From Opitutales bacterium (GTDB taxonomy: Bacteria > Verrucomicrobiota > Verrucomicrobiia > Opitutales > Opitutaceae), in NCBI GenBank assembly GCA_021772595.1, contig JAJFLS010000227.1, positions 1-7,264 of the forward strand: DNA of 7,264 bases, read 5' to 3'. Below, piece by piece: positions 1 to 5,065 of the stretch; within the stretch, counting starts at the first letter, position 1, and each line of letters opens with the position of its first letter. Below the pieces are notes generated by a model. The model was not told the origin of the DNA. It saw nothing but the letters and a program-made list of their open reading frames with translations, and did not search any database. The position numbers and the translations under genes are program-made.

Positions 1-4
1 AATC

Positions 5-24
5 GCCTGCAAGCAGGCTCCTAC
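5..24 (-). repeat. REP-like palindrome with GTAG head
   Basis: Read on the minus strand this is GTAG, then GA, then a perfect 6-bp stem GCCTGC-TT-GCAGGC with a 2-nt loop. A GTAG tetranucleotide immediately before a short GC-rich hairpin is the layout of RAYT-associated REP sequences known from Pseudomonas, Stenotrophomonas and E. coli. It lies about 25 nt beyond the stop codon of the minus-strand operon, so it could also act as an mRNA-stabilising 3' hairpin. There is no U-tract, so it is not a canonical intrinsic terminator. A partner copy, if any, lies outside the window. Confidence 0.6.
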
Positions 25-49
25 AATTTATGAAGCTGCGAGCGGGTGC

Positions 50-538
50 TTAAAATTTACCGATTTCAACCTTCTGGCCGCGGATGGCGTAAAGGTGGCT
101 GAAAAACCCGTTTTCCCAGGTTTCCTCGATCGACAGTCGCCCGTAGAGCGTTACCGGCACATTCTCGACGGCCAAGGCTCCCGCGCCCGACATCTTCACG
201 TAGACGAACTCGTTGTACGAGGGCATCACGCCGAAGCAGCAAGCCATCGTGTTGGGCACCAGCAGAAACTCCTGCACGATCTGCCCGTCCGTTTTGATCG
301 GCATCATGTAGCCAGTGATGGAGATGCTCTTCTTGTCGAGGTTGAAGATCTCCTCCGGAAGGAAGTTCAAGAGGTAATCCTTGTCCGCGCGGACCACGCG
401 ATCGCCCGAATCGGGGACTTCCGGCTGATAATCGAAGCTGCTCAAATCAGTCAGATTGATCGACAATTCTTCAGCCAGAACCGAAGAGGCATTCGCCATT
501 AAACCCAAAATCACAGCTGCCAAATGAATCGTTTTCAT
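50..538 (-). CDS. DUF3299 domain periplasmic protein
   Basis: This 162-residue protein has an N-terminal signal peptide (Lys2, hydrophobic core 5-20, VLA cleavage site near residue 22), so it is exported to the periplasm. The mature part matches the DUF3299 pattern as I know it: an ITGYMMP strand (residues 74-80), then FLLVPNTMACCFG (91-103) with a Cys100-Cys101 pair, then P106-x-x-N and a VYVKM strand. The molecular function of DUF3299 is not established. I recall the family next to ABC transporters and His-rich proteins in zinc-related loci of gamma-proteobacteria. Here it is the last gene of an ABC operon, 51 nt after the lipoprotein gene. The 51-nt gap shows no clear Shine-Dalgarno before the ATG. 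The Cys pair could bind metal or form a disulfide; that is inference. Family call is fairly secure, role uncertain. Confidence 0.82.
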   Translation of the reverse strand: MKTIHLAAVILGLMANASSVLAEELSINLTDLSSFDYQPEVPDSGDRVVRADKDYLLNFLPEEIFNLDKKSISITGYMMPIKTDGQIVQEFLLVPNTMACCFGVMPSYNEFVYVKMSGAGALAVENVPVTLYGRLSIEETWENGFFSHLYAIRGQKVEIGKF

Positions 539-589
539 ATCGATTGAATTTCTAAAGACCCATCCACGCTAATTCCGTTTCCAGAAAAC

Positions 590-1054
590 TCAATGTTTCC
601 CTTCCGGGAATTCGAACTCCAGCTCTGAAAACGTCTGCCCGCGCACTATGATTTCGTCGATTTCCACTGAAAATCGATCTTTGCCGACCAGCCAGTCCGC
701 GTCGGCCTCAAACTGCGAAGTGTCGCCCGCCGATTCGCCGGTCGCGAGATTCCCCACCGCCCTGAGGATCACCGGGCGGCCTCCCAATTTCGTAGCGACC
801 GCGACTTGCTCGATTCGGATGAATTTCTCCGCTTCCCCATCCAGGACATAAAGAAACACCTTCTTGCTCGCCGCGTCCGCTACCAACTCTAGCTGAGTCG
901 CGTGTTCGCCCAGCATGACCAGACAACCGCCATGAGGAGCCGCGTGAGCATGCTCGTGATGTGAATGCCCGTGCTCCTCGCCCCGATCCGAACAGCCCGC
1001 GAGCAACGCCAATGGGGCCAAAACCCAAATCGCCAAATTACTTAAGCCATTCAT
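590..1054 (-). CDS. His-rich lipoprotein, putative metal-binding
   Basis: This 154-residue protein has a clear lipoprotein signal: hydrophobic stretch 7-19 and lipobox L-A-G-C with Cys21 as the lipidated residue. The residue after Cys is Ser22, not Asp, so outer-membrane sorting is plausible. A flexible His cluster follows at once (His28, 30, 32, 33, 35, 37, 41), ending in the motif HGGC (41-44). The remaining ~110 residues form a beta-rich domain (motifs LYVLDG, IRIEQ, GDTSQFEAD, GQTFSELEFEFPEGKH). I recall similar domains in uncharacterised proteins of Planctomycetes and Verrucomicrobia. The ATG overlaps the permease stop as ATGA, implying translational coupling. By context it may bind Zn, Cu or Ni for, or hand it to, the ABC transporter. 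It has no coiled-coil or HlyD-like adaptor features, so it is not an ordinary MacA-type adaptor. Metal binding is inferred from composition. Confidence 0.85.
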   Translation of the reverse strand: MNGLSNLAIWVLAPLALLAGCSDRGEEHGHSHHEHAHAAPHGGCLVMLGEHATQLELVADAASKKVFLYVLDGEAEKFIRIEQVAVATKLGGRPVILRAVGNLATGESAGDTSQFEADADWLVGKDRFSVEIDEIIVRGQTFSELEFEFPEGKH

Positions 1055-2253
1055 AACAGATTTTTGGATACCTCTGTTCGATACGCCTTAATCGCCGGCA
1101 GAAGTCCCGAAAGAATTCCAATCCCCAGCATTCCCACCGGAGCCCATATCATTGCCGCGTTCCCCGTAAACGGGCTCAATGCGACCCCGGTTTCGCGCTG
1201 CACGACTTCACCGATTCCAAATCCTAAAATAAGATAGATCGCGAATCCACCGACAACCCCCGCAAGCGTCATACCAACCGCTTCTAGTAACGAGATCGCG
1301 AATACAGTGCTCTTCTTCGCCCCCAACGCGCGAAGCACCGCGATGTCTCGCTTTCGCTCGTTCATCGCGTTATATAGAATCGCCAGAATCGAGCCGCCCG
1401 CAATTACCGCCACCAGCGCCGCCACCGCTTGCAGGATCTTATCGAACCAGCTGATCTTGTCGAAGAACTGCAGAATCGTTCGGTTCGCCGGCCACGCGAG
1501 CGTGAGTCGATCGCCCTGCTTGTTGTAGAGCATGTCGAGCTGGAAACCCGCCATGTTCGCGCCTTTCTTCAGTTTGATCAGCACTGCGCTGACGTCGGTC
1601 GCCGCGTTGGGATTGTGCCCGCTCATATTCTGGATCCCGCTGATCGGAATCCAAACGACCTTGTCGACCGGCGTACCTGTCGGCTTCAAGACGCCGGATA
1701 CCGTATAGGTCTCCTGGTGTTTCGCGGATTCGTTGTAGATCAATCCGTGGTAAGGATTGAACGTATCCCCTTTTTCGAGACTTAAACGACGCGCAGCGAA
1801 ACTCCCGACGACTGCGTTCATGGAATCCGACTCGAACACCGCGCCCCCACTTTCCAATTCGAACTGCCGCCCCTCCGCAAACGCATGGTTCGATAAGTAT
1901 TCGGGCGTCGTCCCCACCAAGCGGTACCCTCGGTAATTGTCGCCCACGGCGATCGGGTACGCTGCTTCGATCGCGGGGAATTTAGCCACTTGCTCGAAAT
2001 CCGCCCACCGCATCAAGCCCGGCGATTCGTCGAGATGGTAGAGCGCGTTTAGGACGATTTGCAGCTTCGAGCCACGCGGACCGAGCACGCCATCGAAACC
2101 ACCACTCGCTCCGGCGAACGATTGCTCCGCTTCCTTCTTAAACGCCCACACAAGCATCAGTAGGCTGCAGGCTAGAGCCACCGCGCCGATCGTGATGACG
2201 CTCGAGACCAGCCGCTCGCGTATGCCACGCATCGCGATCGTAACCGGCTTCAT
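1051..2253 (-). CDS. FtsX/MacB-type ABC transporter permease
   Basis: This 400-residue inner-membrane protein has the four-helix layout of the MacB/LolC/DevC superfamily: TM1 at about 16-38, a large periplasmic domain (~40-270), then TM2 (~275-295), TM3 (~320-345) and TM4 (~368-388). The conserved FtsX coupling segment NERKRDIAVLRALGAKK lies at 298-314, right after TM2. Such proteins move lipoproteins, peptides or other envelope substrates by mechanotransmission rather than through a classical channel. The substrate cannot be read from the sequence. A strong Shine-Dalgarno GGAGG (plus-strand cctcc at 2261-2265) sits 7 nt before the ATG, inside the ATPase gene, and supports this start. It overlaps the ATPase stop by 4 nt upstream and the lipoprotein ATG by 4 nt downstream. 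The length is typical of a single-permease MacB-like transporter working as a homodimer. Confidence 0.93.
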   Translation of the reverse strand: MKPVTIAMRGIRERLVSSVITIGAVALACSLLMLVWAFKKEAEQSFAGASGGFDGVLGPRGSKLQIVLNALYHLDESPGLMRWADFEQVAKFPAIEAAYPIAVGDNYRGYRLVGTTPEYLSNHAFAEGRQFELESGGAVFESDSMNAVVGSFAARRLSLEKGDTFNPYHGLIYNESAKHQETYTVSGVLKPTGTPVDKVVWIPISGIQNMSGHNPNAATDVSAVLIKLKKGANMAGFQLDMLYNKQGDRLTLAWPANRTILQFFDKISWFDKILQAVAALVAVIAGGSILAILYNAMNERKRDIAVLRALGAKKSTVFAISLLEAVGMTLAGVVGGFAIYLILGFGIGEVVQRETGVALSPFTGNAAMIWAPVGMLGIGILSGLLPAIKAYRTEVSKNLL

Positions 2254-2936
2254 GAAATCGCCTCCGTTCCGTGCTTCGTCTCGTTCAGCTCCTCGAGGTC
2301 GATCACCGTTTCAAAACTGGATGCGAGCGACGCGTCGTGGCTCACCAGAAGCAAGGCCGCCTCGTTCTCGCGGCAGAGCGACTGTATCAGCTCCAGTGCC
2401 GTCTTCGCGTTGCTCGGGTCCAAGTTTCCGGTCGGCTCGTCCGCCAGCACGATCTTCGGGTGATTTGCTAAAGCACGGGCGATCGCCACACGCTGCTTCT
2501 GCCCCTGAGAAAGCTGATCCGGCCGATAGTCCAGTCGATTTCCCAATCCCACTCGCTCAAGCAGATGCCGAGCCAGCGACCGATCCACTCCCGATCCAAA
2601 CGACATCCCCAACTCCACATTCTCGATACACGAATAGCCGTCGAGGAGATTGAAGTTCTGGAACACGTATCCAAGCGACCGCGCACGCCGCGCGTCCCGT
2701 CCCGATTCCGACAGGCCGCAAATATCCACGCCATCGATTACGATCTCCCCCTCGTCCGCCGCCACGATCCCCGCTATCAAATTCAGCAAGGTCGATTTTC
2801 CCGAACCGCTCTCGCCGCGAAGCAGCGCTTGCTCGCCTGCCGAAAGCTGGAATGACGCGATGCGAACGATCTCGGTCATTTCGCCCGTGGCTGATGCGTA
2901 GCGTTTCAATAGGTTCTTTATAGATAGCAGGGACAT
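2250..2936 (-). CDS. LolD/MacB-type ABC ATPase
   Basis: This 228-residue cytoplasmic nucleotide-binding subunit would power the permease encoded directly downstream. Every canonical ABC motif is visible: Walker A GESGSGKST (41-49), Q-loop Gln93 in YVFQNFNLL, signature LSQGQ (142-146), Walker B IVLADE (162-167) with catalytic Glu167, D-loop NLD (171-173) and switch His200 in VSHD. The FQNFNLL Q-loop and GQKQRVAIARAL block are typical of the LolD/MacB/FtsE branch. The start is the ATG giving MSLLSIKNLLKRY, as in homologues. Only a weak purine run (AAGAG) precedes it. It is the first gene of the minus-strand operon, and its TGA overlaps the permease ATG. It probably forms an ATPase dimer with a permease dimer. 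The specific substrate, and hence any lol or mac gene symbol, is not supported. Confidence 0.95.
   Translation of the reverse strand: MSLLSIKNLLKRYASATGEMTEIVRIASFQLSAGEQALLRGESGSGKSTLLNLIAGIVAADEGEIVIDGVDICGLSESGRDARRARSLGYVFQNFNLLDGYSCIENVELGMSFGSGVDRSLARHLLERVGLGNRLDYRPDQLSQGQKQRVAIARALANHPKIVLADEPTGNLDPSNAKTALELIQSLCRENEAALLLVSHDASLASSFETVIDLEELNETKHGTEAIS
2261..2265 (-). promoter_or_regulatory. Shine-Dalgarno site of permease gene
   Basis: On the minus strand this is GGAGG, 7 nt before the permease ATG. It is the best ribosome-binding sequence I can find in the window. It lies within the 3' end of the ATPase coding region, so the permease can initiate on its own as well as by coupling through the ATGA overlap. 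Confidence 0.7.
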
Positions 2937-3152
2937 AACTCTTATCCGAAATCAAACGAGGTTTCTCCCACGCTGGGCAAAACGCCGACGCTTTCAACAC
3001 GCGATTTGCGATTATTGGTTTAGACAGCCTAAGGTAGGGACCGACTGCCAGGCGGTCCGCATTGCCACTCTACCGACGCGGCCCGCCTGGCAGTCGATCC
3101 CTACCTTGAGTTTGCTTGAAAACACAGCCTTCACTGACTTTGCTGTTCATCC
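2937..3152. other. Divergent intergenic region
   Basis: These 216 nt separate the start codons of the leftward ABC operon and the rightward gene set, so promoters for both should lie here. The central 77 nt are a large inverted repeat (3031-3107). That leaves about 94 nt for the leftward promoter and about 45 nt for the rightward one. I see no convincing sigma70 -35/-10 pair and no recognisable Fur or Zur palindrome on either side. The best rightward match is TTGAAA at 3116-3121 with 17-nt spacing to TTTGCT, which is weak. No coding sequence is evident. Confidence 0.6.
3031..3107. repeat. REPIN-like 30-bp inverted repeat
   Basis: The arms 3031-3060 and 3078-3107 are reverse complements over 30 nt with two mismatches (at 3041/3097 and 3056/3082), separated by a 17-nt spacer (3061-3077). 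Each arm starts AAG-GTAG-GGA on its own strand. The left arm contains its own hairpin, GGACCG (3038-3043) and CGGTCC (3053-3058), around a 9-nt loop. Two inverted GTAG-headed hairpins in close spacing is the definition of a REPIN, a non-autonomous element mobilised by a RAYT transposase elsewhere in the genome. It sits between divergent genes, upstream of both. No U-tract follows either side. The REPIN label is inferred from structure; copy number could not be checked. Confidence 0.7.
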
Positions 3153-3323
3153 GTGCCCAACGCCAATCCCAATAAGACTGTCCTATCCGCGAAATGCGAG
3201 CGATGCGGCGCCCCTATCGAGCCGATCCCGGACTATCCCAAGATCTGCGACGATTGCTATTCCGTCTACGGCTCCTGCTGTAACGAATGGGAAGACAACG
3301 GCGACAATCCGCCCGATCCATAA
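3153..3323 (+). CDS. Small Cys-rich zinc-ribbon-like protein
   Basis: This 56-residue ORF starts with GTG. An in-frame TGA at 3135-3137 leaves no other start codon, so the GTG is the only option. The product has two CxxC knuckles, CERC (15-18) and CDDC (32-35), spaced 13 residues apart, followed by a Cys42-Cys43 pair in YGSCCNE and an acidic, Pro-rich tail. This is the layout of a small zinc ribbon. The block DYPKICDDCYSVYGSCC has a strongly constrained, domain-like look, and I have a vague memory of similar conserved hypothetical proteins. There is no signal peptide or membrane segment, so it is probably cytoplasmic. No Shine-Dalgarno is visible. It is the first gene on the plus side, 55 nt before the thioredoxin gene. 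The function is unknown; zinc binding, a metal-sensing role or a protein-protein adaptor are guesses. Confidence 0.72.
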   Translation: MPNANPNKTVLSAKCERCGAPIEPIPDYPKICDDCYSVYGSCCNEWEDNGDNPPDP

Positions 3324-3378
3324 AATACTCGCCGCATCCAGTCTTCCCGCCTAGTCGTTTGATCCAGTACCCGTTCCT

Positions 3379-3825
3379 ATGGCCAATATCACTAAATCCT
3401 CCATTCGCTCGTTCGCGATCGTTGCCGTCGTCGCGGTCGCAGCCTATTTCATCCACGTCGAATACCAGACCAGGCTCGGGCAAAAAGCGATCGACGCGAC
3501 CGGACTCGAATTACACACACTCGACGACGCGCTCGCCAAATCGAAGGAATCGGGCAAGCCCGTCCTGGCGGATCTCTCCGCGATCTGGTGCCCTTCCTGC
3601 CGGCGCCTCGACACGGAAGTCCTGGCGAACGAGGCCGTTAGAACGAAGATCGAGAGCGACTACATTTTCGCTCGAATCGAATACGAATCCGACGAAGGCG
3701 CCGCGTTCATGGAACGCCACAACCTGCGCGGATTTCCCAATCTCCTCATCCTCGACGCCAACGGAAACAAGCTCAAGGATGTCCCCGTCACCTTCTCGCC
3801 CTCCGCGTTTCTGGCCAGACTCTAG
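3379..3825 (+). CDS. Membrane-anchored thioredoxin-fold protein
   Basis: This 148-residue protein has an uncleaved-looking N-terminal membrane anchor (about 11-26, preceded by basic residues Lys6 and Arg10), which puts the rest in the periplasm. The thioredoxin domain spans about 43-148: WCPSC active site (Trp70, Cys71, Cys74) and cis-proline Pro120 in RGFPNLLILD. The motif context (KPVLADLSAIWCPSCRRLD) resembles thioredoxin_7 and DsbD C-terminal domains rather than cytoplasmic TrxA. The likely role is thiol-disulfide exchange in the periplasm, either reduction of client cysteines or help in cytochrome c heme attachment. The latter would suit the di-heme protein two genes downstream, but no dedicated CcmG motif is seen. 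The ATG lacks a Shine-Dalgarno. It is 40 nt upstream of the imelysin gene, so co-transcription is likely. Fold call is firm, client is inference. Confidence 0.88.
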   Translation: MANITKSSIRSFAIVAVVAVAAYFIHVEYQTRLGQKAIDATGLELHTLDDALAKSKESGKPVLADLSAIWCPSCRRLDTEVLANEAVRTKIESDYIFARIEYESDEGAAFMERHNLRGFPNLLILDANGNKLKDVPVTFSPSAFLARL

Positions 3826-3854
3826 CTATAGCCGTGGCTTCTAGCATTGATTTC

Positions 3855-3860
3855 AAAAGG
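3855..3860 (+). promoter_or_regulatory. Probable ribosome binding site of imelysin gene
   Basis: The purine run AAAAGG ends 5 nt before the ATG at 3866. It favours that start over the ATG at 3887, which has no such sequence in front of it (only pyrimidine-rich DNA), although the 3887 start would give the more ordinary signal peptide. Confidence 0.45.
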
Positions 3861-3865
3861 TCTAA

Positions 3866-5065
3866 ATGCTAGGCTTGCTCCTTTCCATGAAACGGACCTT
3901 TCTATTTTTCGCTCTTTTCGCGACCACCGCATTTGCGGATTTCGAGCCTTTCCCGCCGACGCCTGAGGGGCAGCCATACTCGAACGAGGTCGCATTCCAG
4001 GCCTTGTCGAACTACGCGGACCTCGCCTGGGAAATGTACTCCGAGGCGGTCAAGGAAGTCATTCGATTCAACATGGCGGTCTACGCTTTTCGCAAGGATC
4101 CGAGCAGCGAAACCTTCGAAGAGGCGAAACGCCTTTGGGTTCAGGCTCGAAAAAGCTATGGACGCACCGAAGCGTTCCGGTTTTCCGAAACGCCGATCGA
4201 CGAGCTCGAACTGGAGATCCTCGTCAACGCCTGGCCGATCGACGAAAGCTACATCGACTACACACGAGACGATCCCGACTCGGGAATCATCAACCAAATC
4301 GGACGCTACTCGAAAATCAACAGCGTCATTTTGCCCAAGCTGAACGAGCAGGGAGGCGAGACTAACGTGTCGACCGGCTGGCATGTCATCGAGTTTCTTC
4401 TCTGGGGCCAGGACTTCAATTCCGATGGCCCCGGCAATCGTCCCTGGACCGATTATACAACCGCGAAAAACGCGGATCGGCGTATGATCTTTCTGGTTAC
4501 AGCAACCGAAGTGCTACGCAGTCATCTCGTTGCGGTCACGGACGCTTGGAGCCCGTTCAATTATGACGGCCACCCAGGAGAATTTTTCCTGAGACGCCCT
4601 TCGCGGATTATCAAAACCGTCATGCGAGGCATCTCGTCGCTCGCGGCTCGAGAAATCGCCAGCGAGCGCCTCGGAGCAGCCCAGCGAAGCCAGTCGCAGG
4701 AAGACGAGCATTCCTGCTTCAGCGACACCACCCACAACGATTTAGTGGCGAACATGGAAGGGCTTGAAATCATTCTTTTCGGAAAATTCGTCAGCGCCTC
4801 CGGCAAAATCCAGATCGACGAAAAAGGTATCCATGATATCATTGCATCTGCCGATCGAGTGACCGCCGACAGAATCAAATCTCAATTCTACACCGCCAAA
4901 TCACTCGTCGAAGCCATCCCCGTTCCTTTCGACCAAGCAATTGTGGCCGCTGAAGGAAGCCCCAAGCACAAAGCGATTAAGGACGCCATGGCTGCGCTTT
5001 GGGAATTCGTCTACTCCATGTCCGACGCGGAAGAGATCATGCAAATTGGCACGATTGGCCGATGA
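3866..5065 (+). CDS. Imelysin-family (IrpA/M75-like) protein
   Basis: This is a 399-residue exported protein of the imelysin family (Peptidase_M75 in domain databases), mostly helical and linked to iron uptake in bacteria. The hallmark GxHxxE motif is present as G171-W-H173-V-I-E176, followed by FLLWGQD. The second conserved block DEHSCFSDTTHND lies at 280-292 and agrees with the family's EHSCFSD signature. The putative metal-ligand residues are therefore intact. The N-terminus reads MLGLLLSMKRTFLFFALFATTAFA. The signal peptide core follows Met8, so initiation at 3887 is possible, but an AAAAGG site supports 3866. There is no lipobox. The stop codon overlaps the di-heme gene's ATG, so the two products are probably made together. 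Peptidase activity is doubtful for most of the family; iron or other metal binding is the likelier role. Confidence 0.92.
   Translation: MLGLLLSMKRTFLFFALFATTAFADFEPFPPTPEGQPYSNEVAFQALSNYADLAWEMYSEAVKEVIRFNMAVYAFRKDPSSETFEEAKRLWVQARKSYGRTEAFRFSETPIDELELEILVNAWPIDESYIDYTRDDPDSGIINQIGRYSKINSVILPKLNEQGGETNVSTGWHVIEFLLWGQDFNSDGPGNRPWTDYTTAKNADRRMIFLVTATEVLRSHLVAVTDAWSPFNYDGHPGEFFLRRPSRIIKTVMRGISSLAAREIASERLGAAQRSQSQEDEHSCFSDTTHNDLVANMEGLEIILFGKFVSASGKIQIDEKGIHDIIASADRVTADRIKSQFYTAKSLVEAIPVPFDQAIVAAEGSPKHKAIKDAMAALWEFVYSMSDAEEIMQIGTIGR

Noticed and set aside
95..502. Long plus-strand open frame opposite the DUF3299 gene
   Set aside because: The translation is Arg/His-rich with no recognisable domain and is the mirror of a real coding region with a signal peptide and family motifs.
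2477..2484. GCGATCGC octamer resembling the cyanobacterial HIP1 element
   Set aside because: I noticed a single exact octamer; the wider window is simply rich in GATCG/CGATC from Asp, Ile and Arg codons, so no HIP1-like over-representation is supported.
3116..3144. Possible promoter TTGAAA with 17-nt spacing to TTTGCT ahead of the small Cys-rich gene
   Set aside because: The -10 matches only 3 of 6 consensus positions and would leave an almost leaderless message; too weak to list as a promoter.
3826..3865. Imperfect inverted repeat GCTATAGCC / GCTTCTAGC before the imelysin gene as a Fur-like operator or terminator
   Set aside because: Pairing has two mismatches and a wobble in nine positions, with no resemblance to a Fur box and no U-tract.
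4999..5061. Longer start for the di-heme gene at 4999
   Set aside because: It would add 21 charged residues in front of a good signal peptide and overlap the imelysin gene by 67 nt; the ATGA start at 5062 fits better.
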